A stretch of DNA of 9,682 nucleotides from Chloroflexota bacterium (GTDB taxonomy: Bacteria; Chloroflexota; Anaerolineae; B4-G1; DUEL01): the NCBI GenBank assembly GCA_017743275.1, contig JAGHZG010000031.1:1-9682 (forward strand). The letters run 5' to 3'. The notes under the pieces were generated by a model that was given only the letters and a program-made list of their open reading frames with translations, had not been told where the DNA came from and did not search any database. The position numbers and the translations under genes are program-made. Positions 1 through 7,179 of this stretch are shown in pieces. Each line of letters starts with the position of its first letter. Within the stretch, counting starts at the first letter, position 1.

Positions 1-66
1 TTTCCTGAGAGCCTTGATGGTACCCCATTTCACCTTAAAACCGACATGAGCCAAAGTAATTACCTA

Positions 67-157
67 CACAAAGGGCACAAAGTACTCACAAAGGACACAA
101 AGGGATAAAATATTATCCTTCGTGCCCTTTGTGTGGCCTTCGTGTCCTTCGTGGTTT
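67..157. repeat. Imperfect inverted repeat built from CTTTGTG/CTTCGTG words
   Basis: The left arm repeats the words CACAAAGG and GGCACAAAG. The right arm carries their complements as CTTCGTG, CCCTTTGTG and GTCCTTCGTG. The centre is a perfect 6-bp stem (GGATAA 103-108, TTATCC 113-118) closed by the loop AATA, and base pairing continues outward with mismatches and a one-base slip. Each arm also contains two related direct copies. The element lies just ahead of the dehydrogenase start at 178 and could act as a transcript-end or leader structure. It has the look of a dispersed intergenic repeat rather than a gene-specific regulator. Bases 1-66 show nothing I can assign. Confidence 0.7.
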
Positions 158-177
158 TAATGAACTGGAGATGGACC

Positions 178-1164
178 ATGAGCACCCGACCCGTTGTCTA
201 CGTGACCCGCCGTATTCCCGAAACCGGGCTGGCACCGGTCCGGGAGGCCTGCCAGGTCCGCCTCTGGGAAGGGGAACTGCCGCCGCCGAAGACCGTGCTC
301 CTGCAGGAAGTCGCCGACTGCGACGGCCTGCTCTGCCTGCTTACCGACCCCATAGATGACGAGGTGATGGCCGCGGGCCCCCGCCTGCGGGTCATCAGCC
401 AGATGGCCGTGGGAGTGGACAACATTGACCTGCGCGCGGCCACCGTCCGGGGCATCCCTGTCGGCCACACCCCCGGCGTGCTCACCGAAGCCACCGCCGA
501 CTTCACCTTCGCCCTGCTGATGGCCGCCGCCCGCCGCATTCCGGAGGGAGTGGACTACGTCCGGGCCGGGAAATGGAGGACCTGGGAGCCGATGGGGCTC
601 CTGGGCGTGGACGTCTGGGGGGCGACGCTGGGCATCGTTGGCATGGGCCGGATTGGGACGGCGGTGGCCCGCCGCGCCCACGGCTTCGCCATGCACATCC
701 TCTACTACGACCCCACCCGTCGGCCCGAACTGGAGGCGGAACTGGGGATAGAGTACGCCGAACTGGACGACCTCCTGGCCCGCTCGGACTTCGTCTCCCT
801 CCACTGCCCGCTGACGCCGGAGACCCACCACCTCATCGGCGAGGCCGCGCTCAAGCGGATGAAACCGACGGCTATCCTCATCAACGCCGCCCGGGGGCCC
901 GTAGTGGACCCCGCCGCGCTGGTGCGGGCCCTCTCCGAGGGCTGGATTCGCGCGGCCGCGCTGGACGTCACCGAGCCGGAGCCGATTCCGCCGGACCATC
1001 CCCTGCTCTCGCTGCCCAACTGCATCGTCTTGCCCCACATCGCCAGCGCCACCGTCTCCACGCGGGAGCGAATGGCGGCGATGGCCGCGGAGAACCTTCT
1101 GGCGGGCCTGCGGGGCGAACGCCTCCCCTACTGCGCCAACCCGGAGGTATACGCCCGCTCGTAA
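178..1164 (+). CDS. D-isomer-specific 2-hydroxyacid dehydrogenase (glyoxylate/hydroxypyruvate reductase or D-glycerate dehydrogenase-like)
   Basis: This 328-residue protein is a probable cytosolic NAD(P)H-dependent oxidoreductase that interconverts a 2-oxoacid and its D-2-hydroxyacid. The Rossmann dinucleotide motif is GIVGMGRIG at residues 152-160. The catalytic set of the family is visible: R239 in [10 protein letters not shown]263 and E268 in LDVTEPEP, and H287 in LPHIASAT. The length is normal for the family. I place the start at ATG 178 because GGAG (167-170) sits 7 nt upstream and the protein then begins [12 protein letters not shown]. The open frame extends to 133, but those extra residues come from the upstream inverted repeat. 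Sequence alone does not settle the substrate; glyoxylate/hydroxypyruvate is the best guess, and formate or phosphoglycerate dehydrogenase activity is less likely. It lies 106 bp upstream of the kinase gene, on the same strand. Confidence 0.9.
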   Translation: MSTRPVVYVTRRIPETGLAPVREACQVRLWEGELPPPKTVLLQEVADCDGLLCLLTDPIDDEVMAAGPRLRVISQMAVGVDNIDLRAATVRGIPVGHTPGVLTEATADFTFALLMAAARRIPEGVDYVRAGKWRTWEPMGLLGVDVWGATLGIVGMGRIGTAVARRAHGFAMHILYYDPTRRPELEAELGIEYAELDDLLARSDFVSLHCPLTPETHHLIGEAALKRMKPTAILINAARGPVVDPAALVRALSEGWIRAAALDVTEPEPIPPDHPLLSLPNCIVLPHIASATVSTRERMAAMAAENLLAGLRGERLPYCANPEVYARS

Positions 1165-1176
1165 GGTCGCCCCATG

Positions 1177-1270
1177 CCCTGCGACCCTGCGACCTGCGAC
1201 CTGCGACCTGCGACCCTGCGACCTGCGACCTGCGACCTGTGACCCTGCGACCTGCGACCTGCGACCTGCC
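1177..1270 (+). repeat. Heptamer tandem array I (CCTGCGA units)
   Basis: Thirteen consecutive units occur, of the form CCTGCGA (7 nt) or CCCTGCGA (8 nt). Their lengths in order are 8-8-7-7-7-8-7-7-7-8-7-7-6. The 8-7-7-7 pattern gives a 29-nt higher-order period (1185-1213, 1214-1242, then 1243-1270 one base short). The only base change inside a unit is CCTGTGA at 1236-1242. The array fills almost all of the gap between the dehydrogenase stop and the kinase start and ends one base before ATG 1271. Confidence 0.95.
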
Positions 1271-2404
1271 ATGACACGAATCCTGGTCATTGACGACGAA
1301 GAAGGCATCCGCGCCGGCTGCCGTCGGATACTGGAGCCGGCAGGGTATATTGTGGAGACCGCCGACTCCGGCCGGGAGGGACTGGAGAAGTTCCGCCAGC
1401 AACCCGCCGACCTGGTCCTGATAGACGTGGTGATGCCGGACATGCGGGGAGTGGACCTGCTGGGCCCCATCCACGAGATAGACCCGGACACCGTCTGCAT
1501 CATCATCACCGGCTACGCTACGGTGGAACTGGCCGTCCAGGCCATCAAGGCCGGCGCGTACGATTTCCTCTCCAAGCCCTTCACCGCCGATGTCTTGCTG
1601 ATGACGGTTCAGAAGGGCCTGGAGCATCGCCGCCTGACGTTGGAGGCGAAGCGACTGGCCGCGCTGGAGCGGGAGGCGGCCGAACTGGCCCGGGCCAAAG
1701 AAGAACTGGAGCGGCTGGACCGCTTCAAGACCACCTTTATGCTGACGGTGGCCCACGAACTCCGGGCCCCGCTCAACGCTATGCAGAGTTTCCTCCTGGC
1801 CATACTGAAAGGCTACATCCCGCCCGAAGAGCAGAAGGAGGTCCTTCAGCGGGCCGTGGACCGGTCCCAGGAACTGCTGGAACTGGTGGACGACCTGCTC
1901 CGGCTGGCCCGCGTGAAAAGCGAACAGGAAACGGTCCGGCGGGAACGGGTCTCGCTGGCGGACGTGCTGGAAAAAGTCTTCCCGCTGATGAAGGCCCAGG
2001 CCGACGCGAAAGGGCTGACCTGCACGATGGAAGTCCGCCACCGTCCGGAGGTGACGGCCGACCGCGACCAGATGATCCAAATCTGGACCAACCTTATCTC
2101 CAACGCCATCAAATACACCCCATCCGGTGGGAACGTGCGGGTTCTACTGGACGAGGTGGACGGATGGGCGGTGGGCGTGGTGGAGGATACCGGCATTGGC
2201 ATCGCGCCGGAGAATCAGGCCCGCATCTTTGAGGAGTTCTACCGGACTCCCCAGGCGAAGGAAATGGAACCGCGCGGCACGGGCCTGGGCCTGCCGCTGG
2301 TGAAGCGGATTGTGGAAGGGCACGGGGGAGAAATCCGCGTGGAATCGGAGTTGGGCAAAGGCAGTCGGTTCACCTTTCGCTTACCAGCCCTGTCGTCCGT
2401 TTGA
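1271..2404 (+). CDS. Soluble response-regulator receiver-histidine kinase fusion (REC-HisKA-HATPase_c)
   Basis: This is a 377-residue two-component signalling protein with no transmembrane segment. Residues 1-115 form a receiver domain with the acidic pair D8/D9, phosphoacceptor D52 (LIDVVMPD), T80 and K102. Its [20 protein letters not shown] stretch resembles NtrC/AtoC-class receivers. Residues about 120-155 are a charged helical linker, probably coiled coil. The HisKA dimerisation domain follows, with phospho-histidine H162 in VAHELRAPL. The ATPase domain shows the N box (N274, N278), G1 (DTGIGI from 306) and G2 ([10 protein letters not shown] from 336). No DNA-binding output domain is present, so it likely passes phosphate to a partner, or its kinase is controlled by its own receiver. 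The start is set by the canonical [10 protein letters not shown]. No purine-rich Shine-Dalgarno precedes it, because the heptamer array abuts the ATG. Confidence 0.93.
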   Translation: MTRILVIDDEEGIRAGCRRILEPAGYIVETADSGREGLEKFRQQPADLVLIDVVMPDMRGVDLLGPIHEIDPDTVCIIITGYATVELAVQAIKAGAYDFLSKPFTADVLLMTVQKGLEHRRLTLEAKRLAALEREAAELARAKEELERLDRFKTTFMLTVAHELRAPLNAMQSFLLAILKGYIPPEEQKEVLQRAVDRSQELLELVDDLLRLARVKSEQETVRRERVSLADVLEKVFPLMKAQADAKGLTCTMEVRHRPEVTADRDQMIQIWTNLISNAIKYTPSGGNVRVLLDEVDGWAVGVVEDTGIGIAPENQARIFEEFYRTPQAKEMEPRGTGLGLPLVKRIVEGHGGEIRVESELGKGSRFTFRLPALSSV

Positions 2405-2429
2405 CAAACTGGCCTGTTTGTAGTATAAA
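2401..2429 (+). promoter_or_regulatory. Sigma-70-type promoter overlapping the kinase stop codon
   Basis: A consensus -35 (TTGACA, 2401-2406) is followed by a 17-nt spacer and a -10 of TATAAA (2424-2429, five of six consensus bases). The kinase stop codon TGA (2402-2404) lies inside the -35 box. Transcription would start near 2436 and run about 80 nt through a repeat-bearing leader into yvcK. It should serve yvcK and possibly the BrnT cluster after it. Confidence 0.75.
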
Positions 2430-2456
2430 AGGACAGATAGACAACTGCTACACTAA

Positions 2457-2505
2457 TACACCAACCTACCAGTATACCAAAATCTACCAGTACACCAACC
2501 TACCA
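2457..2505 (+). repeat. Direct-repeat leader upstream of yvcK
   Basis: An exact 15-mer, TACACCAACCTACCA, occurs at 2457-2471 and 2491-2505 (34 nt apart). An overlapping 14-mer of the form TACCAGTAYACCAA occurs at 2467-2480 and 2485-2498 (18 nt apart, one mismatch). The stretch is almost free of G and would be weakly structured as RNA. It ends just before the yvcK Shine-Dalgarno (AGGGAG, 2508-2513). Confidence 0.85.
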
Positions 2506-2518
2506 TCAGGGAGCGGGG

Positions 2519-3808
2519 ATGCGGTTGCCGGAATCGGCGCGTTCGTCCATCAAATGGCTTCTTCCGGGCATCGGTGTCAAGCGCTGGCTGCTGATGCTGG
2601 CGCTGAGCATCCTCATGCTCGGCCTGGGGATCGGCCTGCTTTTCCGGCAATTCTACCTGTTCTCGGGCATCTATCGCTACCTGTCCCTGACCTTCCTGCC
2701 CTTTTGGGCCCGGGGGCCCCTCCTGATTCTGATGGGCCTGGGGCTGATCGCGGTTGGACTGATTGGGTTGAACCGGGCGCTTCTCTCCCCCTTCGTCCGG
2801 GACGGCCATCAGGTTGTAGAGGCACTCTACCGCCACCGGCAGAGCAGTCAGGGCCCGAAAGTCGTCGCCATCGGAGGGGGGCACGGGCTGGCGACCCTTC
2901 TGCGCGGGCTGAAGGCCTATACGTCCAATATCACGGCCATCGTCACCGTCGCCGACGACGGCGGGAGTTCCGGTCGCCTGCGCCGGGCCCTGGGTGTGCT
3001 CCCCCCTGGCGACTTCCGCAACTGCATTGCGGCGCTGGCCGACGACGAGGGACTGATCACCCAATTGTTCCAGTACCGCTTCCCATCGGCCGGCGCGGAC
3101 TCGGGCCTGGACGGTCATAGTTTTGGCAACCTCTTCATCACCGCGATGGCTGAAGTGACAGGCTCTTTTGAGCGCGCGATTCTGGAATCCAGCCGCGTCC
3201 TGGCCATCCGGGGGGAGGTACTGCCCAGCACCCTTCACAACGTGACCCTGATGGGCGACCTGCGGGAGGAGGCGACCGGGACGGGGATCCGGCGAGTGGC
3301 TGGGGAGTCCACCATCACCCAGGCAGTGGGGACCATTGAGCGGGTCTATCTGGAGCCGGATGACGTTCCCGCCTACCCCCGGGCGGTGCGGGCCATTCTG
3401 GAGGCCGACCTGGTCGTTGCCGGGCCCGGTTCCCTGTATACCAGCGTCCTGCCCAACCTGCTGGTGCGGGAGATTGCCCAGGCGGTAGCGGCCAGCCGGG
3501 CCCTCCGGGTCTACGTCTGCAATGTGGCGACCCAGCGGGGCGAGACGGATGGCTACACCGTGGGCGACCACGTGGCCGCGCTGGAGCGGCACGTGGGCCC
3601 CGGGCTCTTCCCGGTGGTCCTGGCCAACAACAACTTTGCCCATGCCGACCGTCTGCCGCAGGGCGTTGAGCACCCCCGCCTGGAGGTTCCGGCGGGTGCT
3701 CCCTATGCCCTCCATACTGCGGACCTGGTGGACCCGGTTCATCCCTGGCGGCACGACAGCGCCAAACTGGCCCGCGCACTGATGCGGTTGCTGGAGGGCC
3801 GGAGATAA
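2519..3808 (+). CDS. yvcK: YvcK/CofD-family protein with N-terminal membrane anchor
   Basis: This 429-residue protein belongs to the YvcK (gluconeogenesis factor / CofD-like) family. Family members are known to be needed for growth on gluconeogenic carbon sources and for normal cell shape, and they bind UDP-sugars. Two hydrophobic segments at about residues 22-43 and 66-85 form an N-terminal membrane anchor, placing the catalytic-fold domain in the cytoplasm. That domain starts near 113. It carries GGGHG (119-123, usually GGGTG), ADDGGSSGRLR (145-155), PPGDFRNC (162-169), GHSFGNL (199-205), GPGSLYTSVLPN (302-313) and CNVATQRGETDGY (334-346). The start is ATG 2519, with AGGGAG five bases upstream. 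A near-consensus promoter lies about 90 bp upstream. The frequent neighbours RapZ and WhiA are not seen here. The toxin gene begins 9 nt after its stop. Confidence 0.93.
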   Translation: MRLPESARSSIKWLLPGIGVKRWLLMLALSILMLGLGIGLLFRQFYLFSGIYRYLSLTFLPFWARGPLLILMGLGLIAVGLIGLNRALLSPFVRDGHQVVEALYRHRQSSQGPKVVAIGGGHGLATLLRGLKAYTSNITAIVTVADDGGSSGRLRRALGVLPPGDFRNCIAALADDEGLITQLFQYRFPSAGADSGLDGHSFGNLFITAMAEVTGSFERAILESSRVLAIRGEVLPSTLHNVTLMGDLREEATGTGIRRVAGESTITQAVGTIERVYLEPDDVPAYPRAVRAILEADLVVAGPGSLYTSVLPNLLVREIAQAVAASRALRVYVCNVATQRGETDGYTVGDHVAALERHVGPGLFPVVLANNNFAHADRLPQGVEHPRLEVPAGAPYALHTADLVDPVHPWRHDSAKLARALMRLLEGRR

Positions 3809-3817
3809 GGATTGGGT

Positions 3818-4117
3818 ATGCAATACCGATTTGAATGGGACCCGATCAAGGCCAGGGAAAACCTCCAAAAGCACAGAGTTAGTTTTGAGAGAGCGGCCCA
3901 GGTATTTTTAGACCCGTGGATGATTTCTATCTACGATGAAGAGCACAGCGAGGCAGAAGAGCGCTGGATCACGTTGGGGATGGACAGTAGCGGCGTTCTT
4001 CTCGTAGTTGTCCATACGTTCCGAGAGATGGACGCCAACCATTGCAGAATCAGGATCATTTCGGCGCGAAAGGCAACCCGGAAAGAGGCAAAGCAATACC
4101 ATCAGGGAGGAAAATGA
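3818..4117 (+). CDS. brnT: BrnT-family type II toxin
   Basis: This is a 99-residue protein of the BrnT family (PF04365), a RelE-like ribonuclease fold that inhibits translation and is neutralised by BrnA-type antitoxins. The family signature is clear from end to end: FEWDPIKARENLQKHRVSFE (residues 5-24), VFLDP (29-33), the D-EEHSEAEERW block (40-50), TLGMDSSGVLLVVVHTFRE (52-70) and RIRIISARKATRKE (77-90). I choose ATG 3818, which has AAGGA (3807-3811) six bases upstream, over an in-frame TTG at 3812. It overlaps the next gene by 4 bp (ATGA, 4114-4117), the usual sign of translational coupling in a toxin-antitoxin pair. The pair is visibly more AT-rich than its surroundings: by hand count 3841-3960 has 59 G+C in 120 bases, against 43 in 60 at 7441-7500 in pgk. 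Confidence 0.93.
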   Translation: MQYRFEWDPIKARENLQKHRVSFERAAQVFLDPWMISIYDEEHSEAEERWITLGMDSSGVLLVVVHTFREMDANHCRIRIISARKATRKEAKQYHQGGK

Positions 4118-4329
4118 AGCGGGAATATGATTTTTCCAAAGGCATACGAGGCAAATTCTACCGCCCGGATGTACAACTTCAACTGCCTGTTTATTTGGAT
4201 GAGGACGTTGCCGATTTGGTGATCCAATACGCCGAACAGAGGCAACAGGACATCCAGACGGTGGTCAACGAAATTCTGAGGCGCAACAAAGAAGCGCTTC
4301 AAGTACCTGTAGCAGACCAGTCGCGATAA
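4114..4329 (+). CDS. Antitoxin of the BrnT pair (BrnA-like / ribbon-helix-helix)
   Basis: This 71-residue protein overlaps the toxin stop codon by 4 bp and has a strong Shine-Dalgarno (GGGAGG, 4105-4110), which fixes the start at ATG 4114. The N-terminus MKREYDFSKGIRGKFY recalls the DFSK..RG lead of BrnA antitoxins. A short strand (LQLPVYLD, 22-29) and two helices (about 30-42 and 46-59, VVNEILRRN) then fit a small ribbon-helix-helix DNA-binding fold. The expected role is to bind and silence the toxin and to repress the pair's own transcription. It is not a textbook BrnA, because the usual PPPGK linker is replaced by KFYRPDVQ, so it may be a variant antitoxin subfamily. Confidence 0.85.
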   Translation: MKREYDFSKGIRGKFYRPDVQLQLPVYLDEDVADLVIQYAEQRQQDIQTVVNEILRRNKEALQVPVADQSR

Positions 4330-4335
4330 GAAGCA

Positions 4336-4797
4336 ATGAATGAGGCCATCCCGGGTAAGGTTCTCCAGGCGCTTCGCCGCGGTTTGGGCGACCGTTTGAT
4401 CGCCGTTGTCCTTTTCGGTTCCCGGGCGCGCGGCGACGCCGACCCCGCCAGCGACTGGGATCTGTTGGTAGTGGCCCGGGATTTGCCAGCGAAGGTCTTT
4501 CAGCGCCACCTGTACCTGAAGCGACTCCTGCCCGAGGAGTGGCGCGGTCAGGTGGCCATCCTGGCCAAAACTCCAGAAGAACTGGATTCTCACCTTTCCG
4601 CTCTTTTTCTGGACATTGCGCTGGATGGCCAGATTCTCTACGACACCCAAAATTATATAGCGGAACGTCTGGCCTACCTGCGCTCCCTGATTCGGGAACA
4701 GGGTCTGTACCGTATTCAGATGGGACGGGATATGGTCTGGCATTGGGAGCGACCGCCGGGGCTGGATTGGTCGCTGGAGTGGAGAGCAGGGCAGTGA
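4336..4797 (+). CDS. Minimal nucleotidyltransferase (MNT/KNTase-like)
   Basis: This 153-residue cytosolic protein has the polymerase-beta-type nucleotidyltransferase motif LFGSRARGDADPASDWDLLV, with G28, S29, D40 and D42. Family members transfer NMP, often AMP, to a protein or small molecule; some act as antitoxins that modify HEPN toxins. The third acidic residue of the catalytic strand is not evident: the matching segment reads GQVAILAKTPEEL (71-83), with Ala where Asp is usual. The C-terminal third (RMGRDMVWHWE-type helix, then LDWSLEW) is family-specific and has no function I recognise. The start ATG 4336 is only 6 nt after the antitoxin stop, with a weak AAGAAG as ribosome site. This suggests cotranscription with the toxin-antitoxin pair. 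No HEPN partner gene is adjacent. Confidence 0.85.
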   Translation: MNEAIPGKVLQALRRGLGDRLIAVVLFGSRARGDADPASDWDLLVVARDLPAKVFQRHLYLKRLLPEEWRGQVAILAKTPEELDSHLSALFLDIALDGQILYDTQNYIAERLAYLRSLIREQGLYRIQMGRDMVWHWERPPGLDWSLEWRAGQ

Positions 4798-4813
4798 CAG
4801 GAATGAATGGCTG

Positions 4814-5200
4814 ATGATACGAGAATGGTCCCCCGAAGAGATCGCCGCCGCGCGGGAGAATCTCCGGCGGCGGCAGGAGGCCGCCTACCGGGCCCGTGAA
4901 GAGCGGCGAGCGAGGGCCGCTCAGGCCCTGCGGGACGCGGCCCGGCGGGTCTTCCCGCGCTTCCCCGCCGTCCGGCGGGCCTACCTCTTCGGCTCCGTCA
5001 CTCAGCCCGGCGGAATGGGGCCCCGGTCGGACGTGGACGTCGCCGTGGAGGGAAAACTGAGCGCGGAGGACTACTTCGCCCTCTGGCGTGCCCTGGAGGA
5101 GGAAAGCGGACAGCCCGTAGACCTGGTGGAACTGACCGAAGACCTCCCCTTCGCCCATCGGATACGGGAACAGGGAGAAATCCTTTATGAACGGGGACAT

Positions 5201-5221
<21 letters not shown>
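4814..5221 (+). CDS. Minimal nucleotidyltransferase (MNT-type, second copy)
   Basis: This 135-residue protein starts with a long charged helix (residues 7-47, rich in Arg, Glu and Ala). The nucleotidyltransferase core follows: YLFGSVTQPGGMGPRSDVDV with G60, S61, D73 and D75. The third acid is D103 in PVDLVEL. All three catalytic carboxylates are therefore present, unlike the preceding gene. The role may be that of an MntA-like antitoxin or protein adenylyltransferase, but no partner HEPN gene is next to it. The start ATG 4814 lies 16 nt after the previous stop, with only a distant AGGA (4799-4802). The last codons (GHPIPPNP) are read from the heptamer array that begins at about 5201, so the original C-terminus may have been altered by the repeat. 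The body is GC-rich like the chromosome core and unlike the BrnT pair. Confidence 0.87.
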
Positions 5222-6265
<1,044 letters not shown>

Positions 6266-6270
6266 ACCCT

Positions 6271-6300
6271 GGCATCCGGTCCCCCTGGGGGCCGGATGCC
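6271..6300 (+). terminator. GC hairpin after gap, without U tract
   Basis: A perfect 9-bp stem GGCATCCGG/CCGGATGCC is extended inward by four G-C pairs after a one-base bulge, with a 3-nt loop. No T run follows (next bases ATCCCAACC), so it is not a complete intrinsic terminator. It may stabilise the gap transcript 3' end or attenuate read-through. It ends 9 nt before the next ATG and could also hinder ribosome access to that gene. Confidence 0.65.
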
Positions 6301-6309
6301 ATCCCAACC

Positions 6310-7101
6310 ATGACCACTTTCCCGCTCTCTGTACGGGTCAATGGAACCGAACTGCAGGCCACCAGCGAGGTCCACTATCAAAAACTCCTGGCCCTGCAGG
6401 CGTTTCTGCACGGCCTGTTGACCAGTCCGGTCCGGGACCGCATCGCAGAAGTTGTCCTCTTCGGCAGCGTAGCGCGGGGGGACCCTGAACCGGATAGCGA
6501 CGTGGACCTCCTCATCGTGGGAACGCGCCACCTGGAAACGCTGCGAGAGGTCGGACGGGAAGTGGCGGAAGGCCTACCGGCTCCTCATTCCGTGGAATTG
6601 GTTGTCATTCCGCTGACCCATCGCCTGTTCCCGAACTCCTATTTCCTCCACACCGTCCTCCGGCAGGGGAAGGAGGTCTATCGGATGGACGCAGACGAAC
6701 TGATCCGTCAGGCGCGGGAGAATTTCTACTGGCTGGCTCACGAGTACCTGGAGGGAGCCCGGGATAGCGCGGCCCACGGCCATTATCGGCTGGCCGTAGA
6801 TGGAGCATACAACGCGGCCGAACTCTGTGCCAAGGCCTTCCTCCTGGGGGAAGTGGAGGAGATGCCCTCCCGCCACGGAGCCATCATCCGCCTTTTCAGC
6901 GACCGCTTCCTGAAGACCGGACGCCTGCCAGCCTCCCTGGGCAGGCAACTGAATGCGGCGCTGGAAAACCGGAACCGGGCCCGATATGTCTACGAGACGC
7001 AGGTGACCGAAGTCCTGGCGCAGGAGACTCTGGCCCTGGCGGAGAGTTTGCTGGCCCATCTGCGCGAAGCCCTCTACCAGGACCCCGTCCGCCAGCCATA
7101 G
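6310..7101 (+). CDS. Nucleotidyltransferase-HEPN fusion protein (MNT + UPF0332-like HEPN)
   Basis: One 263-residue polypeptide joins two domains that are usually encoded as a toxin-antitoxin gene pair. Residues about 27-125 are the nucleotidyltransferase: VVLFGSVARGDPEPDSDVDL with G52, S53, D64 and D66, and E96 in SVELVVIP at the third acid position. Residues about 130-255 are a helical HEPN domain of the UPF0332 kind, with ARENFYWLAHEYLEGARDSA, then AVDGAYNAAELCAKAFLL, SRHGAIIRLFSDRFLKTG and NRNRARYVYE. The ribonuclease motif RX4-6H is replaced: R221-N222 is followed by Y226 and Y228. The start is taken at ATG 6310; the frame is open further upstream, but that part overlaps gap. There is no clear Shine-Dalgarno. 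A protein adenylyltransferase or self-modifying stress protein is possible; the true substrate is unknown. Confidence 0.87.
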   Translation: MTTFPLSVRVNGTELQATSEVHYQKLLALQAFLHGLLTSPVRDRIAEVVLFGSVARGDPEPDSDVDLLIVGTRHLETLREVGREVAEGLPAPHSVELVVIPLTHRLFPNSYFLHTVLRQGKEVYRMDADELIRQARENFYWLAHEYLEGARDSAAHGHYRLAVDGAYNAAELCAKAFLLGEVEEMPSRHGAIIRLFSDRFLKTGRLPASLGRQLNAALENRNRARYVYETQVTEVLAQETLALAESLLAHLREALYQDPVRQP

Positions 7102-7170
7102 CAACCTGCAACCTGCATCTTGCATCTTGCATCCTGTATCTTGCATCTTGCATCCTGTATCTTGCGTCTG
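7101..7170 (+). repeat. Heptamer tandem array II (GCATCTT units)
   Basis: Ten heptamers lie in perfect register: GCAACCT twice, then GCATCTT, GCATCTT, GCATCCT, GTATCTT, GCATCTT, GCATCCT, GTATCTT and GCGTCTG. The triplet GCATCTT-GCATCCT-GTATCTT occurs twice, giving a 21-nt higher-order unit. The array starts on the last base of the upstream stop codon (TAG 7099-7101), and its last base is the first G of the pgk Shine-Dalgarno. Read in a shifted phase its first units are CCTGCAA, one base from the CCTGCGA unit of the 1177-1270 array. Confidence 0.95.
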
Positions 7171-7179
7171 GAGGCTGTT

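Noticed and set aside
1..57. Minus-strand reading frame open to the window edge (ending in GFKVKWGTIKALRK-like residues)
   Set aside because: Fewer than 20 codons are visible, with no Shine-Dalgarno and only GTG or TTG as starts; it cannot be supported as a gene start.
1..108. Possible 3' end of a plus-strand gene in frame 1 (stop TAA at 106-108)
   Set aside because: The 35 residues have no recognisable motif, and the second half is inverted-repeat sequence.
83..116. Promoter for the dehydrogenase (TAAAAT or TATTAT with an upstream hexamer)
   Set aside because: The AT-rich words belong to the hairpin core, and no -35 better than three of six bases stands at a proper distance.
1177..1270. 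CRISPR-like array
   Set aside because: Units are contiguous 7-8 nt repeats without unique spacers, and no cas gene is present.
2453..3874. Long minus-strand open frame opposite yvcK
   Set aside because: It lies fully across yvcK, whose family motifs are unmistakable, and has no recognisable domain or ribosome site.
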